Notes: generated by a model not told the origin, from the letters alone. Shown: positions 7,622 through 16,676, numbered from the stretch's first letter. The stretch is DNA of 31,833 nucleotides from an uncultured Eubacteriales bacterium (GCA_934526185.1 CAKTAA010000022.1:1-31833), one strand, 5' to 3'. Program-made: numbers and translations.

Positions 7622-10153
7622 ATGAAAACAGGCGCCGAATTGTTTGTACAAGTGCATATTTTAGACGTTCCCTATCATTTGGACCGTCCTTTTACGTATT
7701 ATGTGCCGGAAGCTCTGCAGTATCAGATTGCTGTCGGCTGTTTTGTCGTTATCCCGTTCGGCGGAGGCAACCAAAGGAAGCTCGGACTTGTGGTCTCTCA
7801 GTCCGACGCGTGCGAGCTGAACGAAGTCAAGCCCATTCTTTCCGTCATCGGCGCCGCTTATACGCTGTCGGACGAAATGATGGGCATTTGCCGTTTTTTA
7901 AAAGAGCATACCTTCTGCACCATCGGCGACGCCGCCAAAACCGTGATTCCGGTAGGGGCGCTGAACCTGCTGTATGATTTCTATGAAGCTCCGGCTGAAA
8001 AGCGCATCGAATTTTTGGAAGAATACAGCAACAACACGGAAATCGGAGCGCTGTTTGCGCTGATCTGCCGAAAGGGCGGCGCATCCGACGCTACACTGAA
8101 AAAAAGCATCGGCCCACATTACCGGACGCTGCTTGCCGAGCTTATGCGGCGGGGCTATGTGACGCGCTCTACCCGATTCCGCGAGAAGGAAAACACAAGG
8201 GTTGTCGAAATGTACGCGCTGAATATACCTCAGGAGGAAGCGTATGCCATTGTAGCGGGCGACGCCGAAACCAAGAAGCGGTATAATCTGCGTGTCCGCA
8301 GCGAAATTTACGACAAAATTCTGCTGTACCTCATGGACGGCGCCGAGCACGAAAAATCGACGCTGATGCATCAGACGGGTGCGGCGGCTTCCCATATTGC
8401 AACTCTGTTGCGGGCAAAGATCATTGCCGTCCATATCCTGAAAAAGCGGCGTGCCTTTGATAAACCTCCGGTAACAGAAATGGAAAGCACCTCGCTTTCC
8501 CCCTCTCAGGAGGAAGCGAGGCGGCAGCTATCCGTGCTCTGCTCAGCCCCGGAGCCGAAGGCTGCTCTTCTGCACGGCGTGACGGGAAGCGGAAAAACCC
8601 GTGTGATCAAGGCGCTGATGGACGAGGTGATCGCCCGTGGCCAGCAGGTGATCATGCTGGTGCCGGAAATTGCGCTGACACCGCAGTCCGTCAGCATTTT
8701 CTGCGCCTATTACGGCGACCGCGTGGCGGTCGTTCATTCCGCCCTCTCCATCGGCGAGCGCCTTGAGGTGTGGAAAAGCGTCCGCGAGGGGGAAATTGAC
8801 CTCGTCATCGGAACGCGCTCCGCCATTTTCGCCCCATTCAGCCGCCTGGGGATGGTAGTTATCGACGAGGAGCAGGAGCATACCTATAAATCCGAATGCG
8901 CCCCACGATACCATGCGCGCGACGTTGCGCGCTACCGCTGTGCGAAAAATAACGCCTTTCTCCTCCTCTCCTCCGCAACGCCGTCCTTTGAAAGCTATTA
9001 TAAGGCGAAAAAGGGAGTCTATTCTCTTGTAGAGCTGACGGAGCGCTTTGGTTCGGCTAAGCTGCCCGAGGTTGTGATGGCGGACATGAAGCTGGATACC
9101 GCGGGCAGCAGTCTGTCGCCGCTCGGAAGCGTCCTGCGCGAAAAGCTGTCCCAAACGCTTGCGGCAGGAGAGCAGAGCATTCTGTTTATCAACCGGCGCG
9201 GCTACCATAACTATATGTCCTGTATGTCCTGCGGCACGGTGATGATGTGTCCGCGGTGCAGCGTCTCCCTGACTTATCATGCGGCTCACGGCATAAGCTG
9301 CGGTCCGGAGATGATAGGCGTGCTGGTCTGCCATTACTGCGGCCACAGAGAACCGATTCCGATTCGCTGCCCCGAGTGTCACAGCGAGCATATCAAGCGC
9401 TTCGGCTTCGGTACCCAGCGTGTCGAGGAGGAGCTGACGGAGCTGTATCCCGGCGCCCGCATTCTGCGTATGGACGCGGATACGACGCAGAGCAAAACCG
9501 CGCACGAGGAGATTCTGGACAAATTCCGCAGGCACGAGGCCGATATTCTTTTGGGAACGCAGATGGTCACAAAGGGACACGATTTTCCGGATGTTACGCT
9601 GGTCGGCGTCCTCAATGCTGACGCCATGCTCTATCAGGACGACTACCGCGCCGGCGAAAAGACCTTTTCCATGCTTACCCAGGTCGCCGGCAGGGCCGGA
9701 CGGGGAGACAAGGCGGGGCAGGCTGTCATCCAGACCTACAATCCGGAAAATGAAACGCTGAAGTTGGCGGCAAAACAGGATTACGGCGCGTTTTATGAAA
9801 AGGCCATCCTGCTGCGTCAGGCGCTCGTTTTCCCTCCGTTCTGCGACATGATTGCGCTTACGCTCGTCTCCGAGGAGGAAAAGGAGGCCGTGAAAGCGGC
9901 CGCTGAACTTCGTCGCACCGTTGAGGAGCGACTGGCGCCCGGTGCGGAATACGGAGAGCTGGCGCTGATTCTGTTCGGTCCCTTTGAAGCGCAGATTTAC
10001 CGTGTCAACGAAAAGTACCGCATGCGGATGATCATCAAATGTAAAATGAACCGCCGCACGCGCGAATTCTTTTCGGAGCTGCTTGAGGAGTTCAGCAGCC
10101 ACTGCGGCAAAAAGGTGACGATTACCATTGACGTCAATCCCGAAAATCTGTAG
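7622..10153 (+). CDS. priA: Primosomal protein N' (replication restart helicase PriA)
   Basis: An 843-residue superfamily-2 3'-to-5' DNA helicase that reloads the replisome at stalled forks. The N-terminal DNA-binding domain begins VQVHILDVPYHLDRPFTYYVPE. The helicase core has Walker A GVTGSGKT (residues 319-326) and a DEEQ Walker B (415-418) followed by EHTYKSE. Eight or more cysteines from about residue 534 (CMSCG, CPRC, CHYCG, CPEC) form the two zinc sites inserted in the helicase lobe. QMVTKGHDFPDVTLVGV and QVAGRAGRG are the later helicase motifs. The start is uncertain: ATG 7622 fits the family N-terminus, while an in-frame ATG at 7592 would add MMLRKAWSRF with no SD. It is followed by 488 nt without a gene, where def and fmt normally lie. 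Confidence 0.95.
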   Translation: MKTGAELFVQVHILDVPYHLDRPFTYYVPEALQYQIAVGCFVVIPFGGGNQRKLGLVVSQSDACELNEVKPILSVIGAAYTLSDEMMGICRFLKEHTFCTIGDAAKTVIPVGALNLLYDFYEAPAEKRIEFLEEYSNNTEIGALFALICRKGGASDATLKKSIGPHYRTLLAELMRRGYVTRSTRFREKENTRVVEMYALNIPQEEAYAIVAGDAETKKRYNLRVRSEIYDKILLYLMDGAEHEKSTLMHQTGAAASHIATLLRAKIIAVHILKKRRAFDKPPVTEMESTSLSPSQEEARRQLSVLCSAPEPKAALLHGVTGSGKTRVIKALMDEVIARGQQVIMLVPEIALTPQSVSIFCAYYGDRVAVVHSALSIGERLEVWKSVREGEIDLVIGTRSAIFAPFSRLGMVVIDEEQEHTYKSECAPRYHARDVARYRCAKNNAFLLLSSATPSFESYYKAKKGVYSLVELTERFGSAKLPEVVMADMKLDTAGSSLSPLGSVLREKLSQTLAAGEQSILFINRRGYHNYMSCMSCGTVMMCPRCSVSLTYHAAHGISCGPEMIGVLVCHYCGHREPIPIRCPECHSEHIKRFGFGTQRVEEELTELYPGARILRMDADTTQSKTAHEEILDKFRRHEADILLGTQMVTKGHDFPDVTLVGVLNADAMLYQDDYRAGEKTFSMLTQVAGRAGRGDKAGQAVIQTYNPENETLKLAAKQDYGAFYEKAILLRQALVFPPFCDMIALTLVSEEEKEAVKAAAELRRTVEERLAPGAEYGELALILFGPFEAQIYRVNEKYRMRMIIKCKMNRRTREFFSELLEEFSSHCGKKVTITIDVNPENL

Positions 10154-10641
10154 CATGCAGCCTGCGCGGAAACGCCGGAGCGTCCGCGGCGGCTTTGAAT
10201 ACACGCAGAAACGATCCTTTCCGGAAAACGGCTGCGCGTGAGCGGAAGCGGCCGGAGGAAAAACCGCAGGTTAAGCGCGTTTTTTTTCGGCGGGGCTTGC
10301 AGGAAAATGCTTTTTCTGCTTTTCCCTTTCACCAAAAAAGGGCAGCAACTCTTTTATATGCGCCGATTGTCTTTACAAATTTTCAGGACTTTCGAGTAAG
10401 GGGCTTTCAATCACCGGCCGGTTCAGCCCAAGAGCTTTCACCTGCAGCGGAACTCCCGTATCGTTTAAGATTTGTGCAGCGCCTAAACCATGTTCAAGCT
10501 TTGACGGGATGAGCTTGCCCGGTCAAACTCCGGTTCGTACAGAATTACACTGTGCATAAGCCTCGCTTTCCGCGTAGCTTGCAGAACGAGCAGACTGAGC
10601 TTCATTCGGTCATGCGGCCGCCCGGATGGGAAAGGATTTAT
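10154..10641 (+). other. Gene-free gap between priA and rsmB with a degenerate repeat copy
   Basis: In most Firmicutes, def and fmt occupy this place, but no trace of either is readable here. The last part (about 10533-10612) contains a degenerate copy of the palindromic repeat found at 13635-13780: it begins GTACAGAATT and ends ACTGAGCTTCATTCGGTCAT. A 10-bp palindrome ACCGGCCGGT lies near 10416. No clear terminator or promoter is seen. Confidence 0.5.
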
Positions 10642-11970
10642 ATGACAGCAAGAGAAGCGGCTTTTGTTTCGCTGAAAAAATTCGAAAGCCGAGGAATTTA
10701 CACCAATATCGAAGCGGACAACACAATCGGTAAATATAATCTGGAGGGACCGGAGCGTGCGCTCTACACCGCTCTTTTTTACGGCGTTGTGGAAAAGCAG
10801 ATTACTCTTGACTATTATCTCGGTCAGCTCTCCGCGCGTCCTTTGGAAACGCTGGATGAAAATGTGCGTATCATTCTGCGCATAGGGCTGTACCAGCTTA
10901 TGTATTTCGAACGGGTTCCGGCCTATGCCGTTCTCGACAGCGCCGCCCGTCTCACCCGCCGTTTTGCCGCTAATAGCGCAGTGGCCTATGTAAATGCAAT
11001 TTTGCGGGAATATACCAGACGGCAGGGAAGTCTGCCGCTGCCGACCGGAATGGATCCGGGAAACCGCATGTACCGGCTCTCCGTCATATCCTCCCTTCCT
11101 ATATGGCTCTGCGACCGCTGGCGGCAGACCTACGGCGAGCAGAAGGCGGAGGCCATTGCCAAGGCGCTGTCGCAGCCGCCGTCCATGTTTCTCAGAACCA
11201 ATACACTGAAAACCGATACCGAAGCGCTGCTCTCCGCGCTTGCTGAGAGAGGCTGCGGCGCTGTGCGAACCGCGCTCTCCGGAAACGGTGTCCGCCTGCG
11301 CCGCCCCATGCCTGTGGGGGATATATACGGCTTTGATGAGGGATTGTGGTTCGTACAGGACGAGGCGTCGCAGCTCTGCGCGGAAATTCTGGCGCCCGAG
11401 CCGGGCATGGCGGTGCTGGATGCCTGTGCGTGTCCCGGCGGCAAAAGCTTTGCGCTGGCGATGCTCATGCAAAACCGCGGCCGCGTCCTCTCCTGCGATC
11501 TGCATGAAAATAAGCTGTCGCTCGTACGTTCGGGCGCACAGAGACTGGGCATTCAGATAGTGGAGACTGCGCAGAAAAACGGGAGCGAATTTGTGCCTGC
11601 ATTTGAAAATGCTTTTGACCGGGTGCTGTGCGACGTGCCCTGCTCCGGCTTCGGCGTGATCGCCAAAAAGCCCGAAATCCGGCACAAGCCGCCCGAAGAA
11701 GGTGAGCGGCTGCCCAAAATACAATATAAAATTCTGGAGAACTGCGCGCGCTATGTCCGGCCGGGCGGCGTCCTCGTTTACTCGACCTGCACACTTGATC
11801 CCTATGAAAACGAATATAACGTCCGTAAATTTCTTTTAGCTGAATCCGACTTTGAGCTCCTGCCCTTTGCCGTGGGTTCCCGCAGGGCAGAGGACGGAAT
11901 GCTGACGCTCTTTCCCGACGAGTTCGGCTGCGATGGCTTTTTTATCGCCGGAATGCGCAAACACGGCTGA
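10642..11970 (+). CDS. rsmB: 16S rRNA (cytosine-967-C5)-methyltransferase
   Basis: A 442-residue RsmB/Sun protein that methylates C967 of 16S rRNA with S-adenosylmethionine. The first 135 or so residues are a NusB-like RNA-binding domain (TAREAAFVSLKKFE, RIILRIGLYQLMYFERVPAYAVLDSAARL). The methyltransferase domain has the SAM-binding motif DACACPGGKS (260-269). The two family cysteines are C334 in DVPCSGFG (product release) and C383 in YSTCTLDPYENE (nucleophile). The ATG at 10642 is preceded by AAAGGA at good distance; an upstream in-frame ATG at 10552 would translate the repeat element and is rejected. It lies 488 nt after priA and 395 nt before rlmN, more loosely packed than in typical relatives. 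Confidence 0.95.
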   Translation: MTAREAAFVSLKKFESRGIYTNIEADNTIGKYNLEGPERALYTALFYGVVEKQITLDYYLGQLSARPLETLDENVRIILRIGLYQLMYFERVPAYAVLDSAARLTRRFAANSAVAYVNAILREYTRRQGSLPLPTGMDPGNRMYRLSVISSLPIWLCDRWRQTYGEQKAEAIAKALSQPPSMFLRTNTLKTDTEALLSALAERGCGAVRTALSGNGVRLRRPMPVGDIYGFDEGLWFVQDEASQLCAEILAPEPGMAVLDACACPGGKSFALAMLMQNRGRVLSCDLHENKLSLVRSGAQRLGIQIVETAQKNGSEFVPAFENAFDRVLCDVPCSGFGVIAKKPEIRHKPPEEGERLPKIQYKILENCARYVRPGGVLVYSTCTLDPYENEYNVRKFLLAESDFELLPFAVGSRRAEDGMLTLFPDEFGCDGFFIAGMRKHG

Positions 11971-12365
11971 AACTGCCTCCTCTTTTTATTCTCCGAAAGT
12001 TCTCAGACGCTTTCGGCAGCATCCGCCATGTCAAAATTTATTCATTTCAAAATATCCCGCGGCTGACAGGAAGCATCGGCTGCTTTGACAGCAGAAGCTG
12101 ATTTTCGGCCCCGCGCAGCATAGGGCGTCTGTCCGGACCGCCGGCTCCCAAGCAAAAGCGGATAGTCTGTCTCTGACGCAAAAAAACGGCGGGAGGCAGC
12201 GGTGCGAATGCAAGGCTGCGCGTTCCTTTTCTCATGCAAGCGGCCTGCGACGCGGCAGTCCGAAGGAGATGCTTTTGCTCTGATGGAGCCGATTTATCCT
12301 GTTTTTGGGACGATTTCCACAAAATTAAACCTTCCTTTCATATTTATACATTTTTGGAGAATATA
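11971..12365 (+). other. Gene-free gap between rsmB and rlmN
   Basis: Only short overlapping minus-strand frames cross this GC-rich region and none resembles a protein family. CCGAAAG (11993-11999) can pair with CTTTCGG (12010-12016), but no U-tract follows. The last 50 nt are AT-rich and lead into a good SD for rlmN. Confidence 0.4.
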
Positions 12366-13436
12366 ATGAAAAAGGCAGATCTTCTGTCCATGAACGAAGA
12401 AGAGCTTGCGGCGTTCTGCGTCGCCCGCGGCGAAAAAAAGTTCCGCGGTGCTCAGCTCTTCCGATGGCTGCACGCCGGAGCGGATTTTTCCGAGATGTCC
12501 AACCTGCCCTCCGCTTTCCGAAGCATGCTCGCGGAGCAGGCGGAAATCCTTACGCCGGCGGTAGACAAAAAGCTTACCTCCGCACTCGACGGCACAGTAA
12601 AATACTTGTTCCGTCTCTCTGACGGCGAATGCGTCGAAGGTGTTCTCATGCGTTACCGATACGGACTGACCGCCTGCTTGTCAACACAGGCGGGGTGCCG
12701 GATGGGCTGCACGTTCTGCGCCTCCACGCTCGGCGGCAAGGCGAGGGATCTCGCTCCCTCCGAAATTCTCGGCCAGATCCTGCAGATGCAGAAGGATGCC
12801 GGAGAGCGGATTTCCCACATTGTGCTCATGGGCATCGGTGAACCGCTTGACAATTATGATAACGTCATCCGCTTTCTCAGGCTTGTCAACGCGGAGGAGG
12901 GCCTGCATATCGGCTGCCGTCAGATTTCGCTTTCCACCTGCGGCCTTGCCGATAATATCCGCCGGCTGGCGGGGGAGGGCCTGCCCGTTACGCTTTCTGT
13001 CTCCCTTCATGCGGCCACAGACGCGCTGCGCTCAGAAATTATGCCCGTCAACCGCAGATGGAATATCCCGGCTCTGCTCGGGGCATGCTTATATTACTTT
13101 GAAAAGACCGGCAGACGCGTTTCCTTTGAATATACCCTGATTCCCTTTAAAAACGACCGCGCCGGCGACGCGGAGGCACTCGCGGATACCTTTGCCCGGC
13201 ATATCGGCCGCCGCATGCCGCTGCACGTAAATCTCATTCCCTTAAACGGTGTGGCCGAAAGGGAATATCCTGCAGGAGACCGCAGAAGAGCTGCGGACTT
13301 TGCCGCCGTACTGGAAAAGCGGGGCATTACAGCCACGGTCAGAAGAAAATTGGGTGCGGACATCGACGCCTCCTGCGGCCAGCTCCGGCACGCGTCAAAA
13401 GAGAGCACGGCGGAGTTCAACCTGAGCCGCAAGTGA
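12366..13436 (+). CDS. rlmN: 23S rRNA/tRNA (adenine-C2)-methyltransferase, radical SAM
   Basis: A 356-residue radical-SAM enzyme that methylates C2 of A2503 in 23S rRNA and A37 of some tRNAs, using a 4Fe-4S cluster and two SAM. The cluster ligands are C111, C115 and C118 (CRMGCTFC). The resolving Cys is C337 in ASCGQLR. Other family marks are GVLMRYRYGLTACLSTQAGC, GIGEPLDNYDNV and ISLSTCGL; SVSLHAATDALR and NLIPLN lie further on. GGAG sits 7-11 nt before the ATG in an AT-rich leader; an in-frame upstream extension to 12234 has no SD. It is followed not by a close downstream gene but by the hairpin-rich region 13437-13800. In B. subtilis the order rlmN-prpC-prkC-rsgA is the same. Confidence 0.96.
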   Translation: MKKADLLSMNEEELAAFCVARGEKKFRGAQLFRWLHAGADFSEMSNLPSAFRSMLAEQAEILTPAVDKKLTSALDGTVKYLFRLSDGECVEGVLMRYRYGLTACLSTQAGCRMGCTFCASTLGGKARDLAPSEILGQILQMQKDAGERISHIVLMGIGEPLDNYDNVIRFLRLVNAEEGLHIGCRQISLSTCGLADNIRRLAGEGLPVTLSVSLHAATDALRSEIMPVNRRWNIPALLGACLYYFEKTGRRVSFEYTLIPFKNDRAGDAEALADTFARHIGRRMPLHVNLIPLNGVAEREYPAGDRRRAADFAAVLEKRGITATVRRKLGADIDASCGQLRHASKESTAEFNLSRK

Positions 13437-13591
13437 CTGAACGCTGACGGAACAGTGTTCAGTCTGACGCGTTCAGTCTAAGAGTTTCATACTTGTCGGC
13501 CATATGGCTTGCCGACATTCCGCATACGCGGAACCGTGAACGACAAAAAACATGACTGAACTACGAAAAACCAGACGTTTTTCCGTAGTTC
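13437..13591 (+). repeat. Series of four perfect or near-perfect hairpins after rlmN
   Basis: In order: CTGAACGC (13437-13444) with GCGTTCAG (13469-13476); GTCGGC (13495-13500) with GCCGAC (13511-13516); TTCCGC (13518-13523) with GCGGAA (13528-13533); and GAACTACG plus A5 (13558-13570) with T5 plus CGTAGTTC (13578-13591, one bulged C). They lead directly into the tandem repeat at 13635. No protein-coding frame is credible; the 104-codon minus-strand frame (13473-13787) only translates the repeats. Confidence 0.7.
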
Positions 13592-13634
13592 GGATTTTCG
13601 TCATTCTGAGAAACTCCCGCACGGTTTGGATTGA

Positions 13635-13780
13635 GTACAGAATGGAATCCGAGCGCAAGTTTCGCGTGTCGCGAAACTTGTAGACTGAGCTTCGCTCAGT
13701 CATTTGTACAGAATTGAATCCGAGCGCAAGTTTCCCAGCGAAGCCGGGAAACTTGTAGACTGAGCTTCGCTCAGTCATTT
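13635..13780 (+). repeat. Two tandem copies of a palindromic repeat, each with two hairpins
   Basis: Copy 1 is 13635-13705 and copy 2 is 13706-13780. Both begin GTACAGAAT, share GAATCCGAGCG, and end GACTGAGCTTCGCTCAGTC plus ATTT. The first hairpin differs between copies but stays paired: CAAGTTTCGCG/CGCGAAACTTG (13656-13680, loop TGT) against CAAGTTTCCC/GGGAAACTTG (13727-13755, 9-nt loop). The second hairpin, GACTGAGC/TTC/GCTCAGTC, is identical in both (13683-13701 and 13758-13776). A degenerate third copy lies before rsmB near 10533-10612. It resembles a REP/MITE-like dispersed element. Confidence 0.85.
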
Positions 13781-14002
13781 GGCGCAAAAGAATGAATTCA
13801 GGACGTCTTGCCTAAGTTATATTACGGCCGAGGCACGTGAACAGAATACGGACCGTGTCATAGGGACTGAGATGCCGTGCCCGGAGGGCGGGAACTTTTG
13901 TATATCAAATTCGACTAATCCTGAAAAAGCGGTTTTAGCGGCCCGCAAAAGCCGCAGCTTGTTTTTTGTTACGATTGCTGACAGAATGGGGTGATTTATC
14001 GC

Positions 14003-14803
14003 ATGTTTTTTTACGGCAAAAGCGACATCGGGCGTATCCGCAAAACCAACCAGGACAGCTTTCTGACCAAGCGTCTTGCAAACGACGCGGTGCTCGGCAT
14101 CGTCTGCGACGGCATGGGCGGTGTGAACGGCGGCAACATTGCCAGCGGCATAGCGGTTGAAACCTTTTCCGCAAAGGTTGAGGATTTTATCAGGCGGAAA
14201 GCCGCGGCGGGCATATCGGAAACGCAGATTTCCGAAGGCGACTACACAGCGCTGCTGGCCCGTGCCGTGGTGGAGGCCAACCACGCGGTATACAGCAAGG
14301 CGTCCGCCAGCGCGGATCTGCGCGGTATGGGCACAACACTTGTTGCAGCGCTCATCGTAAAAAACAATCTGTATATAGTCAACATCGGCGACAGCCGCCT
14401 GTATGTCATCACCGACGCCTCCATTGCCCAAATCACAAAGGATCATTCCCTTGTGCAGTACTTGCTCGACAGCGGAAAGCTTACGCCTGCGGAGGCCCAG
14501 AACTATCCGAAGAAAAATATCATAACAAAGGCTGTCGGCATTGAAATGGACATTGAGGCGGATATCTTTTCCGTCAATCTGTCCGGAACACGCAGGGGCT
14601 ATATTCTGCTCTGCTCGGACGGTCTGACTAATTTTGTGGGGCTGGAGGAGATAAGCTCTATTGTCACCGCGCCCCCATCTCCCGGCGCCGATATCACGGC
14701 GCTGCTTGAGCAGAAGGCCGCAAATCTGATCAAGTGTGCAAACGACGCCGGCGGCAGCGACAACATAACGGCCGTACTCATTGCATACGACAGCGAGGAC
14801 TGA
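14003..14803 (+). CDS. stp: PP2C-type protein serine/threonine phosphatase (Stp/PrpC)
   Basis: A 266-residue PPM-family phosphatase that removes phosphate from proteins modified by the PrkC kinase encoded next. The metal-binding signature is complete: D18 in RKTNQD, D36 in VCDGMGG, IGDSRLY, LLCSDGL, and GGSDNITAVL near the end. The ATG at 14003 is chosen because GGGGTGAT lies 7 nt upstream; an in-frame GTG at 13991 would use that sequence as codons. The stop is 82 nt before prkC, so the phosphatase and kinase are probably co-transcribed, as is standard in Firmicutes. No membrane segment is present; it acts in the cytoplasm on PrkC and its substrates. Confidence 0.95.
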   Translation: MFFYGKSDIGRIRKTNQDSFLTKRLANDAVLGIVCDGMGGVNGGNIASGIAVETFSAKVEDFIRRKAAAGISETQISEGDYTALLARAVVEANHAVYSKASASADLRGMGTTLVAALIVKNNLYIVNIGDSRLYVITDASIAQITKDHSLVQYLLDSGKLTPAEAQNYPKKNIITKAVGIEMDIEADIFSVNLSGTRRGYILLCSDGLTNFVGLEEISSIVTAPPSPGADITALLEQKAANLIKCANDAGGSDNITAVLIAYDSED

Positions 14804-14885
14804 TTTGCACTTCTGTAAAAATAACACCCGATAAAAGGACGGCACATCCCCGTAAAACAGGCGGATGCGTCCGGAAAGATGATAT

Positions 14886-16676
14886 ATGGAAAGTTTTGAA
14901 AGGTACCTCGGTCAGGTTTTTGACAAGCGGTACAGAATCGACAGAATTATCGGCATCGGCGGGATGGCCGTTGTCTTTGAGGCCGCCGATCTGCTGATGA
15001 ACCGGACCGTAGCCGTTAAAATGCTCAAGGAAACGATAAACAACGACACACAGTCCGTCAAGCGTTTCTTGAACGAATCCAAGGCCGTCTCCATGCTCTC
15101 CCATCCCAACATCGTCAATATCTACGACGTTTCGGTAAAGGACTCTCTGAAATATATCGTCATGGAGCATATCCGCGGCATCACGCTGAAAAATTACATC
15201 AACCGCAAGGGCGCGCTGAACCTCCGCGAGGTCTACAGCTATACAGAGCAGATCCTGCTGGCGCTGGAGCATGCCCACGCTAAGGGGATCGTTCACAGAG
15301 ACATCAAGCCTCAGAACATTATGCTGCTCAAAAACGGACGCATCAAGGTAGCGGATTTCGGTATCGCCAAGCTGCCAGATGCGGAAACCGTCACCATGAC
15401 CGACAAGGCCATCGGAACCGTATACTACATCAGTCCGGAGCAGGCCAGCGGCAAAAAGATCGATGCGCGCAGCGACCTGTATTCCCTTGGCGTGGTTCTC
15501 TATGAAATGACCACGGGCAAGCTGCCCTTCAACGCGGACAGTCCGGTTTCTGTCGCCCTTATGCAGGTCAACGACACCGCGGTTCCTCCGAGGCAGCTCA
15601 ATCCCGAAATCCCGCAGGGACTGGAGCAGCTCATTCTCTGCGCAATGCAGAAGGATCCGGAAAAGCGGTATCAGAGCGCCTCGCAGATGCTGACGCATAT
15701 CCGTCAGCTCCGCGAGAATCCGGACGCCGTACTGCGCGTGCCGCATATCACCTCCGTTCCCTCTGAGGTCGTGGTGTCCGGACTCGAAAAAGAGGGTGTC
15801 AGGACAGACAAAAACGGAGGCGTTAAGCCTGCGAAGAAACGGCGTGTCAGCCGTTCGATGTTTCCTGTTATTCTCGGCGTCATCTGCGCATTTCTTATCT
15901 GCTTTCTTATCGCCGGCTCCTACGTATTTGCTCAGTTCTGGAAAAAGCAGGAGGCGGACACGCCCAAAGCCATAAAGGTGGAAAATTTTGTAGGAGAAAC
16001 CTACAGCGAAGCATTTGAAAAATCACTTGAGGAAAAATATTACAGCGTTACTGTCGAAGAAGTATACAGCGCGGACGATGAAATCGGTACGATATTGGAG
16101 CAGGATCCGGCTGCCGGAGAGGAGCGGAACGTCATTCCCGGCAAACAGCTCTGCGCCGTCACGCTGAAGGTCTCGATGGGCGCGCAGACGCTGGAGCTTC
16201 CGAATCTGGCGATTTTGGAATACCGTCAGGTCAAGCTGATGCTGGACAAAATGGGACTGAAGGTAGAAGTAGAGCAGGAATATCACGATTCCATACTTGA
16301 GGGTTTTGTCATCAGCACTTCGCCGGCGGCCGGAGAGACCGTCACCTCAGGCGATACCATCACGCTCACGGTCTCCAAGGGACAGGAAATCAAATATACC
16401 ACCGTGCCGAATTTCATCGGTCTAACCAAGGACGAGGCGATGGACAGACTGGTGGAAAACAAGCTGTCGCTGGGCAAAATCACATACGCCCAGTCCGAGC
16501 AGAAGGCGGGAACAGTGCTGATGCAGAGCCGCCCGGAATACGCCTCTGTGCCGGAAAACGCCACAAAGATCGACTTTACGGTCAGCGGCGGACCGAATTA
16601 TGTGCCGCCGGGTTCAGAGCCGCCCGCGGATACAACGGATACTGCAGATACAAAGGCTTCGGAAACCGACGCTTAA
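14886..16676 (+). CDS. prkC: PASTA-domain serine/threonine protein kinase PrkC
   Basis: A 596-residue transmembrane kinase. The cytoplasmic kinase domain has the Gly-rich loop GIGGMAVVF (23-31), catalytic Lys K45, HRD motif with D139 (VHRDIKPQN), DFG with D157 (ADFGIAK), and GTVYYISPEQ. A single membrane helix spans about residues 325-350. Three extracellular PASTA repeats begin near 363, 436 and 506; each carries the P/G pattern that binds muropeptides or lipid II in PrkC homologues. A Thr/Asp/Glu-rich tail (ADTTDTADTKASETDA) closes the protein. PrkC signals cell-wall state and, in Bacillus, triggers spore germination in response to muropeptides. A GGAAAG SD lies at normal distance from the ATG. 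A stable hairpin overlaps the stop codon (16660-16691). Confidence 0.96.
   Translation: MESFERYLGQVFDKRYRIDRIIGIGGMAVVFEAADLLMNRTVAVKMLKETINNDTQSVKRFLNESKAVSMLSHPNIVNIYDVSVKDSLKYIVMEHIRGITLKNYINRKGALNLREVYSYTEQILLALEHAHAKGIVHRDIKPQNIMLLKNGRIKVADFGIAKLPDAETVTMTDKAIGTVYYISPEQASGKKIDARSDLYSLGVVLYEMTTGKLPFNADSPVSVALMQVNDTAVPPRQLNPEIPQGLEQLILCAMQKDPEKRYQSASQMLTHIRQLRENPDAVLRVPHITSVPSEVVVSGLEKEGVRTDKNGGVKPAKKRRVSRSMFPVILGVICAFLICFLIAGSYVFAQFWKKQEADTPKAIKVENFVGETYSEAFEKSLEEKYYSVTVEEVYSADDEIGTILEQDPAAGEERNVIPGKQLCAVTLKVSMGAQTLELPNLAILEYRQVKLMLDKMGLKVEVEQEYHDSILEGFVISTSPAAGETVTSGDTITLTVSKGQEIKYTTVPNFIGLTKDEAMDRLVENKLSLGKITYAQSEQKAGTVLMQSRPEYASVPENATKIDFTVSGGPNYVPPGSEPPADTTDTADTKASETDA

Noticed and set aside
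8543..10204. 553-codon minus-strand frame inside priA
   Set aside because: It is antisense to a fully conserved PriA and has no family features; such frames are common in GC-rich genes.
10483..11724. 413-codon minus-strand frame over rsmB
   Set aside because: It is antisense to a well-supported RsmB and lacks any recognisable motif.
13635..13780. Tandem repeat considered as a small CRISPR array
   Set aside because: Units are adjacent without spacers, the repeat is over 70 bp, and no cas gene is present.
13473..13787. 104-codon minus-strand frame with repeated MTERSSVYKF
   Set aside because: The repeats in the protein are just translations of the palindromic DNA repeat; there is no SD and no family.
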